Assembly (NCBI RefSeq): GCF_003026475.1
Contig: NZ_PYMC01000001.1
Coordinates: forward strand, 1 to 64,000
Direction of reading: 5' to 3'
Length of the DNA stretch: 64,000 nucleotides
Source: Photobacterium lipolyticum
GTDB taxonomy: Bacteria > Pseudomonadota > Gammaproteobacteria > Enterobacterales > Vibrionaceae
The notes below the pieces were generated by a model. That model did not search any database and was not told the origin of the DNA. It worked only from the letters and a program-made list of their open reading frames with translations. Of this stretch, positions 24,506 through 32,880 are shown piece after piece; the first letter of the stretch is position 1, and every line of letters begins with the position of its first letter. Position numbers and translations under genes: made by a program.

Positions 24506-24772
24506 ATGGCAGATTTACAAGCAACTTTTGAACAAGCTCAGCTAGATGTGAAAAAACTTACTCAGCGCCCATCCAATGACGAGCTGCTGGCTTTGTATTC
24601 ATTTTTCAAGCAAGCAACTGACGGCGATGTACACGGTAAGCGCCCAGGTATGTTTGATTTCAAAGGTGCCGCAAAATATGAAGCGTGGGAAAAGCGCAAA
24701 GGCATGGATGCAGAGACTGCAATGCAGAAGTACATTGATAAAGTATCTAGAATAATAGAGGCTTACGCATAA
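24506..24772 (+). CDS. Acyl-CoA-binding protein (ACBP)
   Basis: An 88-residue four-helix acyl-CoA-binding protein. Diagnostic segments are LYSFFKQATDGDV and the KFDFKGxAKYEAW type block (here MFDFKGAAKYEAWEKRKGM), followed by A-x-x-KYIDKV. ACBPs bind long-chain acyl-CoA with high affinity and ferry it between enzymes; they are common in eukaryotes and patchy in bacteria. It lies 65 bases after the acyl reductase, probably co-transcribed, and is closed by the hairpin at 24806-24829. It probably supplies substrate to the reductase and to the wax ester synthase. Confidence 0.93.
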   Translation: MADLQATFEQAQLDVKKLTQRPSNDELLALYSFFKQATDGDVHGKRPGMFDFKGAAKYEAWEKRKGMDAETAMQKYIDKVSRIIEAYA

Positions 24773-24805
24773 GCGTCGATTCACCAAAACAGCCACATAA
24801 ATAAC

Positions 24806-24829
24806 AAAGGCCGAATTTGCGGCCTTTTT
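24806..24829 (+). terminator. Terminator after the ACBP gene
   Basis: AAAGGCCG and CGGCCTTT form an 8-bp stem with a 6-base loop, followed by TTCTCG. It closes the reductase-ACBP unit. Confidence 0.85.
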
Positions 24830-24837
24830 CTCGTGCA

Positions 24838-24864
24838 TAAAAAAAACCGCAATATCAATTGCGG
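24838..24864 (-). terminator. Terminator after the wax ester synthase gene
   Basis: On the minus strand CCGCAAT and ATTGCGG form a 7-bp stem with a 4-base loop followed by a run of eight or more Ts. It faces the ACBP terminator, giving a convergent terminator pair. Confidence 0.85.
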
Positions 24865-24927
24865 CATCAAATGTTTGAAGAAGGAAACTAATTCACTCGT
24901 TTACTATTAATAAGCCATTCCAGTAAA

Positions 24928-26592
24928 TTATAAAAGATTAACGACTTTTGTATCGCTATCACTTTCAATATCATCCTGGTTTAATGCTTCAGCCAGGGGA
25001 TCGACTTCTACGGTCACAGAGAGCATTCCAGTCAATTTTTCTAACTGTTTTTCTAATTCTTTCACTCTTTTCTGCTTATCTAAATATAGCCTTTCGAATT
25101 CATCATCCTCAGGTGTTAACGAATTACGCGCTGCAGTTACAGCCATTTCCACTGCCAGTGTTTCGTCGTCATGATGCTCAATCTGTTCAGCTACCGTTGA
25201 AATAGCTGCATCCATCACCTCTTGTTCAAGCTCATGCAGCGCATCTTCCATATAGCCAGCAATCACTTCGAAACCAGGCAACGATTGATTACAGGCAACC
25301 AATGAGTAATACATAGTGCCCGCATTGCTATAGAAAGTAATATTGAGCGTCTGGCCAGGCATTAACAGTGATACTGGGTACTGCTCTTTTACTTCTGCGC
25401 CCATAAAATAAAGGCGATCTTTGGAACCTGGAACATTAGAGATTAACAGATTGCTTGCCGGTGGAATAAAGCTATTGAGGCCAAACTTTCCGCTGATTAA
25501 TGAAACACCATTGACTAACAGGGAGTAATTAATATACGCGTCTGGTGAAATATTCAATGCTTCTTTTTTAAGATCTGACGTAGCCTGCTGAATGGCTTCT
25601 AAGCGTTCAAGCGGTGATAAATCTGCCCGGCCGAGCTCAACATGCCCAATCGACATTTTATTGCCCTTAGCTTCTAATTCATTTTTACCGCGTAAATTCA
25701 TCGGCATCATAGCGACCAGGGGCTTTCTTAGTGGTAATGAGCGATCATTTAAATATCGATTCAAGGCTATATCACTGACAGTGAAAAGCACATCGTTCAT
25801 CGACGCACCGGTAATACGACTCAGATGCTTTAATTTGGCAATCGAAAATTGCCCCAGACTTACCGCCCGGCTGCGTTTGGGACTGAGGTTAAACGGCGTT
25901 TTCGGTGCCGTAAACGGAATTTTCAGGTCGCTATCAGCCAAGTTCACCGCTTTTAAAGCCAACTTACTGCCAAGACGGAACATCGAAGGAATGAGCGATA
26001 CCTGTTTAGAAGCCTGCTTAGCCGCCTTGAACACCATGTCGGTCAGATGCGTTTCTGCTATTCGCTCAGAGGCTGTTTTCCGTAAATCACATTGCCAAAG
26101 CGGTTTCGTGAAAGACTCTTCAATCGTCGTCGCACAGCTTTGAGTAAATATTCTGCTGGCACGCACACCATCAACCATTGAGTGGTGCACCTTCAGAACC
26201 AGTGCCACGCGGTCATTTTCAAGCCCACCAATCAACCATACTTCCCACAGAGGTTTATTGCGATCCAATACCTGACTATGCAAACGGCCAACGACTTGTT
26301 GCAACTGCTGCTCAGTACCCGGTGATGGCAGCATGGTAATGCGTAAATGGTCTTCTAAATTCACAGCTGGCACGACTTTCCAGCTCGGTTTACCGGTAAA
26401 TGACCAGTTTAATTTCCAGTTAAACGGGGCTGCCACATCAGTTTGTTGCAAAAAGTCCGCATAAAGATCCTGAGCAAAAGTGGCAGCTTGCTCTTTAGGC
26501 GGGTCCAAAACAACCAGCCCTGTCACATGCATCGGTGTTTTCGCCGACTCAAAAATAATAAAACTTAAGTCAAGAAGAGACAAATTCGGCAT
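24928..26592 (-). CDS. Wax ester synthase / diacylglycerol acyltransferase (WS/DGAT)
   Basis: A 554-residue bifunctional acyltransferase. The catalytic HHxxxDG motif is HHSMVDG at 136-142, preceded by the PLWE motif at 114-117. Later family blocks are NDVLFTVSD and the SNVPGSKDRLYFMGAEV segment. The enzyme joins acyl-CoA to fatty alcohol (wax ester) or diacylglycerol (triacylglycerol) at the inner face of the membrane. The C-terminal 90 residues are a highly charged coiled-coil-like extension (ERLYLDKQKRVKELEKQLEK) beyond the usual domain of about 460 residues. AAAGGAACATCT precedes the ATG. It converges with the reductase-ACBP genes. Confidence 0.93.
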   Translation of the reverse strand: MPNLSLLDLSFIIFESAKTPMHVTGLVVLDPPKEQAATFAQDLYADFLQQTDVAAPFNWKLNWSFTGKPSWKVVPAVNLEDHLRITMLPSPGTEQQLQQVVGRLHSQVLDRNKPLWEVWLIGGLENDRVALVLKVHHSMVDGVRASRIFTQSCATTIEESFTKPLWQCDLRKTASERIAETHLTDMVFKAAKQASKQVSLIPSMFRLGSKLALKAVNLADSDLKIPFTAPKTPFNLSPKRSRAVSLGQFSIAKLKHLSRITGASMNDVLFTVSDIALNRYLNDRSLPLRKPLVAMMPMNLRGKNELEAKGNKMSIGHVELGRADLSPLERLEAIQQATSDLKKEALNISPDAYINYSLLVNGVSLISGKFGLNSFIPPASNLLISNVPGSKDRLYFMGAEVKEQYPVSLLMPGQTLNITFYSNAGTMYYSLVACNQSLPGFEVIAGYMEDALHELEQEVMDAAISTVAEQIEHHDDETLAVEMAVTAARNSLTPEDDEFERLYLDKQKRVKELEKQLEKLTGMLSVTVEVDPLAEALNQDDIESDSDTKVVNLL

Positions 26593-26707
26593 AGATGTTC
26601 CTTTATCATTCCTGTATGTCTACCCATTTATCCCAAACAATAAGCACTAAATTCGTGATGAAAAAAGTACTTGTTCGTATCAGAGACAAAGCAATTAAGT
26701 AAAACGG

Positions 26708-27067
26708 TTATTTCTTTTGCATTAACTTATCAACAGCTGTAGCCAGCGCGTCAACGCTGTTTTCTATTCCTAATAGCCTAGTACGATCAATCCCACTAGT
26801 ACAACGGATAACCTGATTTACCTGACTTTCGACTTTATTCAGGACTACCGATTTTGTTGTCTCAACACGCTGCAACGTTTCCGCTTCAACGTCAGTACCC
26901 TTTTCAACGAAACCTTTAAATTGAGTGGCAAGCAAACGCTGAGTTTGCTCACTCTGCTCCTTGCCTTTGCTATAAACGCCTAAACCAGCCAGAAAAACAT
27001 TACGGACTAGGCCTTCACCGAAAACTGTCATTGGCTTTACATTCTTAATTATTGTTCCAAACATCAT
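26708..27067 (-). CDS. Phasin-like granule-associated protein
   Basis: A 119-residue helical protein that looks like a PhaF/PhaI-type phasin: a short hydrophobic start with FLAGLGVYSKGKEQSEQTQ, a long amphipathic helix through FKGFVEKGTDVEAETLQRVE, and a C-terminal IENSVDALATAVDKLMQKK. Phasins coat polyhydroxyalkanoate granules. No PHA synthase lies in the window, whereas a wax ester synthase lies 115 bases downstream in the same orientation. It might coat neutral-lipid inclusions here, or PHA granules made by enzymes encoded elsewhere. Confidence 0.7.
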   Translation of the reverse strand: MMFGTIIKNVKPMTVFGEGLVRNVFLAGLGVYSKGKEQSEQTQRLLATQFKGFVEKGTDVEAETLQRVETTKSVVLNKVESQVNQVIRCTSGIDRTRLLGIENSVDALATAVDKLMQKK

Positions 27068-27480
27068 GACTTTTTACCTTATTTATTATCTTCTTAAAAT
27101 TACATAATAAAGAAGACGTCTATTACCAACAGATGAGAGTAACAATTAAAATTAGATCATTCTTTCTAATTTTAATTCTTTTAAAGCATCAAGATCACAA
27201 AAATCAAGTTTTAAAAAAACAAATAAACACATTAACTTCAACAGCTTATCCAATTCATTACTTGTCCGTCATTATTTACAAAATGATCAATACAATCAAT
27301 CACCCCTATGCAACTGAGTGATATTTGTGATTGGTATCAATTAAATGAAATAAGAAGTGATTAGTTGTTAGACAACTAGAGTTATGGCTCTATTCTTAAT
27401 AGTGGACGAAAAATAAAAATAAAAATAAAAAATATTCACAACATCTCATGGCCAATAATACATCACAAAAGGACTTCGCT
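27068..27480. other. AT-rich intergenic region between divergent phasin and CoA-transferase genes
   Basis: About 410 bases, strongly AT-rich, with no gene that has a ribosome site and convincing composition. It must hold promoters for both flanking genes. AAAAGGA just before 27481 is the ribosome site that decides the start of the next gene. Confidence 0.4.
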
Positions 27481-29742
27481 ATGTCAGTACTGGAGCTGGT
27501 TGAAACAAGTACTCAATCCCTTTCTATACAATCCACAAACCCTATCGAAAAATCGATAGGTAACATCAAACCGCCTGCCGAGCTAATTGCTCATCCAGAC
27601 GAACTTGTAGACAGTATTATTGCGCACGTGGGGAAAAATATTGTCCTCGGTCTACCGCTTGCTATTGGTAAACCCATCGCTTTTGTAAATGCACTCTACC
27701 AGAGAGCAAAATCCGACCCATCTATTTCACTCAGTATCGAAACGGGTATTTCGCTTGAAAAGCCTGTCGGAAAAAATTCATTAGAAAGGCAATTTCTAAA
27801 ACCTTTTGTTGACCGTGAATTTGCTAATGTACCAGATCTTGACTACATACTTGATTTAAGAAAAGGAGCAGTACCAGACAACATAGCCATCAACGAGTTT
27901 TTCTTTAAAGCAGGGAGCTTCTTAAACAGTCCTCAACAACAAAATTACACCAGTACAAACTATACACATGCCGTTCGTGATCTGTTAGATAAAGGCGTCA
28001 ATGTCGTTGCCCAGCTTGTAGCCAAGCGCACCATTAACGGCGTAACTACCTACAGCTTATGCAGTAATTCTGATCTGGCGCTCGACTTTGCCCCAGTAAT
28101 GGACGAGCTGCAAAAGAACGGCACAAATGTGGCGATGGTCGCAGAAGTCAACACCAACATGCCTTTTATGCAAAACCATGCCGAAGTCGCTGATAATGTC
28201 TTTGATTTGGTCTTAGACCAAAATTTACAGCAAGATCACAAAGATTACGCCCTGTTCGCCGCTCCTCACGCCAGTATTTCACCAGAAGATCATATGATAG
28301 GCTTTTATGCCAGCACACTGGTTAAAGATGGCGGCACCCTTCAAGTGGGCATTGGTTCTTTAAGCAGTGCACTAACCTACAGTACATTGCTACGCCACAG
28401 ACAGAATTCCCTGTATAAGCAACTAATGAAAGACCTGCAGGTAGAGCAGAAGTTTCCTATCTGTAAAACTGTCGGTGACACAGAGGCTTTTGAGGAAGGT
28501 TTATATGGCTGCAGCGAGTTAATGGTCGATGGTTTTATGCACCTGTATAATGCTGGGGTGCTAAAACGTGAAGTCTTTGAAGATCTGACTATCCAGACCC
28601 TACTCAACAAAAAGAAAATTACTACTCAGGTCACTATTTCCACCCTGCTCATTTTGCAGGATCATAATGCGATTTCAACCGTATTAACTAGAAATGATGT
28701 CGATTATCTAAAACGAATTGGTGTTTTTAAACCGTCTGTAGAGTTCACCGACGGCCTGCTGCACATTGGCGAACAGAGCTTTGCCGGAAACCTGAAAAAT
28801 GCTGAAGCATTGCAGTGGATCACTAAATATTGCTTAGGTGAGACACTGACTGGCGGTGTAGTCATGCATGGTGCATTCTTCATCGGGCCGAAAGATTTCT
28901 ATGATGCACTTAATAATATGAGTGATGCGGACCATAAGAAATTCTGTATGACCAGTGTTAACTACGTGAATGATCTTTATGATCACTTTATTGGAAACCA
29001 GCAGCTGAAACAAGCTCAACGTAAACATGCCCGTTTTATTAACTCAGCAATGATGGTCACACTTAATGGCTCCGCTATTTCAGATGCTTTGGAAAATGGT
29101 CAGGTGGTTAGTGGTGTTGGCGGACAGTACAACTTTGTTGCGCAGTCGCATCAGATGCCGGATTCACGCTCGATCATGAAACTACGCAGTTGCGCAGTAC
29201 GAAACGGTAAACTGAAATCCAACATCCTATTTAACTACGGCCATACTACCATTCCTCGCCAGCTTCGTGACATTGTTATCACTGAATATGGCATTGCTGA
29301 TCTACGCAGCAAACCGGATCATGTCGTCTATACCGAACTCATCAAAATTTCTGATTCTCGCTTCCAGCAAGAGCTACTTGACAAAGCTAAAGCCGCGGGA
29401 AAAGTCGCGAAAGATTATGAGATCCCTGCAGAGTTCCGTAATAACACCCCAGAATCAATTGCTAAGCTCTATAAAAAATATACACAAAAAGAGGTCTTCG
29501 GTCCGTTTCCCTTTGGCTGCAGTTTTACTGAACAAGAATTGCAACTGGGTAAAGCATTGAAATCACTAAAGAGTAAAACCGCCTCTCGCAAAGGAAAAAT
29601 GCAATGCTTATGGCAGGCAGTTACCGCACCAAAGCCAAGTCAGACCGTTGCACCTTTGCTAAAACGTATGGGACTAGATAATCCAAAAAATCTGCAAGAA
29701 CATATAACTAAACGACTGCTGACTGCTGAGTTATCTAAATAA
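27481..29742 (+). CDS. Acetyl-CoA hydrolase/transferase-family protein
   Basis: A 753-residue protein. ATG 27481 (MSVLELVETS) is chosen because AAAGGA sits 7 bases ahead; an ATG at 27448 has no ribosome site. The body resembles family I CoA-transferases/acetyl-CoA hydrolases, with GTLQVGIGSLSSAL, a MHGAFFIGPKDFY segment and the C-terminal ITEYGIADLRSKPD block typical of the family. An N-terminal region of about 60 residues and an insertion make it longer than the 430-640 of classic members. It may move CoA between acyl groups in the lipid cluster. Exact substrate unknown. Confidence 0.8.
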   Translation: MSVLELVETSTQSLSIQSTNPIEKSIGNIKPPAELIAHPDELVDSIIAHVGKNIVLGLPLAIGKPIAFVNALYQRAKSDPSISLSIETGISLEKPVGKNSLERQFLKPFVDREFANVPDLDYILDLRKGAVPDNIAINEFFFKAGSFLNSPQQQNYTSTNYTHAVRDLLDKGVNVVAQLVAKRTINGVTTYSLCSNSDLALDFAPVMDELQKNGTNVAMVAEVNTNMPFMQNHAEVADNVFDLVLDQNLQQDHKDYALFAAPHASISPEDHMIGFYASTLVKDGGTLQVGIGSLSSALTYSTLLRHRQNSLYKQLMKDLQVEQKFPICKTVGDTEAFEEGLYGCSELMVDGFMHLYNAGVLKREVFEDLTIQTLLNKKKITTQVTISTLLILQDHNAISTVLTRNDVDYLKRIGVFKPSVEFTDGLLHIGEQSFAGNLKNAEALQWITKYCLGETLTGGVVMHGAFFIGPKDFYDALNNMSDADHKKFCMTSVNYVNDLYDHFIGNQQLKQAQRKHARFINSAMMVTLNGSAISDALENGQVVSGVGGQYNFVAQSHQMPDSRSIMKLRSCAVRNGKLKSNILFNYGHTTIPRQLRDIVITEYGIADLRSKPDHVVYTELIKISDSRFQQELLDKAKAAGKVAKDYEIPAEFRNNTPESIAKLYKKYTQKEVFGPFPFGCSFTEQELQLGKALKSLKSKTASRKGKMQCLWQAVTAPKPSQTVAPLLKRMGLDNPKNLQEHITKRLLTAELSK

Positions 29743-29780
29743 TCAACCTAAGCGGTAAAAACAAAAGCAATAATCCGGTC

Positions 29781-29820
29781 GTTATTCATCGATTTACTAG
29801 AGAGTAAATCGGTGAATAAC
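29781..29820 (+). terminator. Long stem-loop downstream of the CoA-transferase gene
   Basis: An 18-bp stem (GTTATTCATCGATTTACT with its complement, one wobble pair) encloses an AGAG loop. It begins about 40 bases past the stop. No strong U-tract follows, so it may stabilise the transcript or act as an imperfect terminator. Confidence 0.55.
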
Positions 29821-29865
29821 AACTTATCAATGTGAGCAACTGACGTTGTACGAGGTGTACCAACA

Positions 29866-30009
29866 ATGACGAAAAAGAACAAAGTAATGGCGCTTTGCCC
29901 CTATGCAGCAATCTGGGGTTGCCCAAAGTGTCCGGTAAAGAGAATTTGTCCGGGAAAAACCACGATTGGCGATCAGCCCTTGAAACCTAAGGCGAGCAAA
30001 ACCAAATAG
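29866..30009 (+). CDS. 47-residue cysteine-rich small protein
   Basis: A short frame opening MTKKNKVMALCPYAAIWGCP and continuing with KCPVKRICPGKT, then a lysine-rich tail and TAG. GAGGTG lies 8 bases before the ATG. Cys11, Cys19, Cys22 and Cys28, three of them directly before Pro, suggest a metal- or cluster-binding knuckle. The tail is basic. It stands between the CoA-transferase hairpin and a strong terminator at 30053-30083, so it has the layout of a real small gene. I do not recognise a family. A long frame on the opposite strand covers the same bases but lacks a ribosome site. Confidence 0.65.
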   Translation: MTKKNKVMALCPYAAIWGCPKCPVKRICPGKTTIGDQPLKPKASKTK

Positions 30010-30052
30010 CACTAAAACTTCACATCACGATAAACAGAATAAACCCCGATAC

Positions 30053-30083
30053 AGAAAGAAAGCGATTGTGCTTTCTTTCTTTT
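30053..30083 (+). terminator. Terminator after the small cysteine-rich protein
   Basis: AGAAAGAAAGC and GCTTTCTTTCT form a perfect 11-bp stem with a 6-base loop, followed by TTT on the plus strand. It supports transcription of the small gene on this strand. Confidence 0.75.
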
Positions 30084-30179
30084 CGCAATTGAGAGGAAAG
30101 ACGGAAAAACGACTTGAGTTCCGTTTTTGAAGAGAAGCACCAATGATGCCCCCATTAGCTGCCAAGCCACATCTCGCAC

Positions 30180-32312
30180 TTACTCGCCTTGTTCCGCTCG
30201 GGCTAACCAGGCTTCAAATGCCGCTGCCGGTAACGGTTTGCTCCAGTAATAACCCTGACCGCAATCACAACCTATACTTTCAAGCAGCAGCTTTTGTTCA
30301 TTTCTCTCAACACCTTCGGCGGTTACCTCTATGCCCAACCGATGAGCCATCACCGTAATCGCCTCAACTATTGCTGCATCGTCTGAGCTGGCATTAATAC
30401 CCGTGACCAAAGAGCGATCTATTTTCAAAACATCGACCGGGAAGCTTTTCAAATAGGTGATCGATGAATAGCCGGTACCGAAATCATCCAGGGCGATGTT
30501 AATGTTCGACGCTTTGATCGCTTGCAACCTGTTACTCACCTCTTCACTGGCTTTAAGCAAAATACTTTCAGTGATTTCAAGTATCAGCTTATTCGCTGGA
30601 AATTGACTGCTTATGAGCATCTGATTCAATTTGTCCACAAATCTTGCATCTTTTAACTGTACGCCAGACACGTTCACTGACAGCTTGGACACAGGTATTC
30701 CCCGAGCAAGCCAGGATTTCACCTGATCCAAACTTCTTTTTAATACCCATTCTCCGATAGGTATAATAAGCCCCGTTTCCTCAGCCAGCTGAATAAATTC
30801 AGCCGGAGGGATAATCCCCCGCTCAGGGTGCTGCCAGCGGATCAAGGCTTCAACCCCTACCCCCTTACCTAGCTTTAAGTTGATGACAGGTTGAAAGTAA
30901 ACAACAAACTGCTTGTTTTCAAAGGCCTGTCTGAGCTCTCGTTCCATTAATAAGCGCGATTCGATCTGCGGCAATATATCTTGGGTATAACAGCGGTAGC
31001 GGTTACGTCCGTCATCCTTTGCCTGACACATTGCAATATCGGCATTCCTTAAGGCGGTGCCGGCATCATCAGCGGCATCAGGATAATTATTAAGCCCTAT
31101 ACTGGCCGTTATATAGATCTCCTGTTTATCGATCAAAAAAGGTCGAGCCAGCACATCAAGGCATTTTTGCGCGATAATTTCCGCCTCCTCGGCTGTCGTC
31201 AGATCCAGCAATATTACGGTAAACTCATCACAACCAAACCGAGCAACAGTATCTTCATTTCGAACACAAGATGTCAGACGTTTGGCGACACACTGCAACA
31301 ATCTGTCGCCTGTTTGATGTCCAAGGGAGTCATTGATCCATTTAAAGCGATCCAGATCGATAAACAGCAGGCCCACCTTTTTGTTCTGTCGAGCCGACTG
31401 GGAAAAGGCACAATGCAAGCGGTCTGTAAACAAATGGCGATTCGGCAACCCGGTTAACAAATCGAAATTCGCCTGATACCAAATTTTTTGCTCATCCTGC
31501 TTGCGTGTTGTCATATCACTTAACAAAGCAACATGCTCTGTCACCTGCTCTTTATCATCACGAATAGCAGTAATGGACAGCCAGCCGGGAAAGAGATCGC
31601 CATTTTTACGTTTGCTCCAGATCTCTCCTTGCCACTTACCGTTACGCTTCAATCCGTTATCAATGGCACGGTAGAAACTCACATCATGGTAGTCCGAGCT
31701 TAACGCGCGAGGCATCTGACCAAGCATTTCCCTTTCCGAATAACCGGTAAGCGCTTCAAACTCCTGATTAACCGCAGAGATCCTGAACTGACTATCTGTG
31801 ACCATGATGGCCTCGTTAGCATTGTCGAATACTGCTGCTGCAAGACGTCGGCTCTCCTCAAGCTGCTTACGGTCAGTAATATCAATCCAAACTCCAACAA
31901 TTTCCACCGGACACCCCTGAGCATCCTTGACTAGGGTTAATTCATCACGCACCCAGTAATAATGGCCATCTTTGTGCCGAAATCGGTACTCATGAATATG
32001 ATGATCATTTTCAAAGAGTTCCGGCATGCCTGCTAAGACCGCTTCTCGATCATCCGGATGAATATTCTTTACCCAAAATTCGGGATTGTTGAGACAATCC
32101 TGCCGTGAGTAACCCATCTGTTGATGGACTCTGTCACTAACATAGGTGGCGACAAAGGCATCATCTCGGAATTGGCAGGTATACAACACAGCCGGTGTCA
32201 TTTTCAGAACAAATTCCAACCGCGCCTTGGTTTCAACGCGCAACGCAGGGTCAAGGATCTTACTTGAAGAAGAGTTATGGATTAGCGTGTAAATTCCACC
32301 TTGATTGCTCAT
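30180..32312 (-). CDS. PAS-PAS-GGDEF-EAL protein with altered GGDEF site
   Basis: A 710-residue protein from ATG 32312, preceded by GGGAGGCAAA; a longer reading to 32360 has no ribosome site. Two PAS/PAC modules (about 35-155, 170-275) precede GGDEF (about 285-445) and EAL (about 455-705). The cyclase signature reads FGCDEF, with cysteine for the second glycine, which usually impairs diguanylate cyclase activity. The RxxD site (RNED) upstream is kept. The EAL site (GVEALIRW) and the DDFGTGYSS loop are intact. It is probably a c-di-GMP phosphodiesterase whose GGDEF domain may bind GTP or c-di-GMP as a regulator. No membrane segment seen. Confidence 0.9.
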   Translation of the reverse strand: MSNQGGIYTLIHNSSSSKILDPALRVETKARLEFVLKMTPAVLYTCQFRDDAFVATYVSDRVHQQMGYSRQDCLNNPEFWVKNIHPDDREAVLAGMPELFENDHHIHEYRFRHKDGHYYWVRDELTLVKDAQGCPVEIVGVWIDITDRKQLEESRRLAAAVFDNANEAIMVTDSQFRISAVNQEFEALTGYSEREMLGQMPRALSSDYHDVSFYRAIDNGLKRNGKWQGEIWSKRKNGDLFPGWLSITAIRDDKEQVTEHVALLSDMTTRKQDEQKIWYQANFDLLTGLPNRHLFTDRLHCAFSQSARQNKKVGLLFIDLDRFKWINDSLGHQTGDRLLQCVAKRLTSCVRNEDTVARFGCDEFTVILLDLTTAEEAEIIAQKCLDVLARPFLIDKQEIYITASIGLNNYPDAADDAGTALRNADIAMCQAKDDGRNRYRCYTQDILPQIESRLLMERELRQAFENKQFVVYFQPVINLKLGKGVGVEALIRWQHPERGIIPPAEFIQLAEETGLIIPIGEWVLKRSLDQVKSWLARGIPVSKLSVNVSGVQLKDARFVDKLNQMLISSQFPANKLILEITESILLKASEEVSNRLQAIKASNINIALDDFGTGYSSITYLKSFPVDVLKIDRSLVTGINASSDDAAIVEAITVMAHRLGIEVTAEGVERNEQKLLLESIGCDCGQGYYWSKPLPAAAFEAWLARAEQGE

Positions 32313-32480
32313 TTTGCCTCCCAGATCTGAGCTAGCAGGTTGATGACCGTCACATATCAAGTATTAGCATATAACCATGGTTTCATATCAGTACTATATA
32401 AAAATAGTCGACAATTAATCTAAACAAACAATTACGACTGACAAAATGTGTCCCGATTAACAATCGTTTGTTTGACCCGC

Positions 32481-32551
32481 CAGAAACTAAAAGCCATTTG
32501 CTAAATTGGGATGGTCCGCATCGCCCATGACAGAAAATGAAAGCCATTTGC
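32481..32551 (+). repeat. Pair of 21-bp direct repeats upstream of the lysine-riboswitch promoter
   Basis: Two copies (32481-32501 and 32531-32551) begin CAGAAA and end GAAAGCCATTTGC or AAAAGCCATTTGC, differing at two positions. Their starts are 50 bases apart. They lie just upstream of the candidate promoter and could be activator or repressor sites, or a small duplication. Confidence 0.6.
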
Positions 32552-32570
32552 ATAAACATTCACAATATTG

Positions 32571-32600
32571 TTGACACATATCCACGTTTGATGTTTGAAT
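32571..32600 (+). promoter_or_regulatory. Candidate sigma-70 promoter of the riboswitch operon
   Basis: A perfect TTGACA at 32571-32576 is followed after 17-18 bases by TTTGAA/TTGAAT. This places transcription start just before the riboswitch aptamer. The -10 match is only fair. Confidence 0.5.
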
Positions 32601-32624
32601 CAAGCCATCCCAAATTTTTGGGAT

Positions 32625-32785
32625 CAGAAGAGGTGCGTTAACCAGGTAATCTGTTCGAGGTATCCAACTACCCACGACGGCAGATAAGGGGGATTAACGC
32701 CGAGGTAAGTTTGCGTTTGGAAGCAAGCCTTATCGGTTGCTGGGGCTGAATCCTCAGGGCTGTCACCTATGGTGGAGAGCTTCTG
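32625..32785 (+). ncRNA. Lysine riboswitch (L-box) aptamer
   Basis: The conserved order of the lysine aptamer is present: CAGAAGAGGTGCG at the 5' end, GCCGAGG, a GTTGCTGGGGCTGAATCCTC hairpin region, CTGTCACC, and TGGAGAGCTTCTG at the 3' end. CAGAAG and CTTCTG close the P1 helix. It matches what I recall of the E. coli lysC leader element. It lies about 95 bases ahead of the dapA-like gene and should lower expression of the downstream operon when lysine is abundant. Confidence 0.92.
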
Positions 32786-32845
32786 GTGTTTGTGTTTTAT
32801 CGCCCCCACGTGGCTAATTGTCACTGGCGCCTTCGCAAAACCAAG

Positions 32846-32880
32846 CTCTCTGAACTGATATCAAAAAGTTCGGATGAGAG
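32846..32880 (+). promoter_or_regulatory. Possible ribosome-site-sequestering hairpin (riboswitch expression platform)
   Basis: CTCTC-TGAACT can pair with AGTTC-gga-GAGAG, which contains the GGA ribosome site immediately before the dapA-like ATG. There is no intrinsic terminator with a U-run between aptamer and gene, so control at translation initiation is the likelier mechanism. The pairing has unpaired bases and was found by eye. Confidence 0.5.

Noticed and set aside
25592..26143. 183-residue plus-strand frame within the wax ester synthase gene
   Set aside because: It is antisense to a clearly conserved enzyme, has no ribosome site and resembles no protein.
29827..30012. 61-residue minus-strand frame opposite the small cysteine-rich gene
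   Set aside because: No ribosome site; the plus-strand frame has one, plus a terminator and a cysteine pattern.
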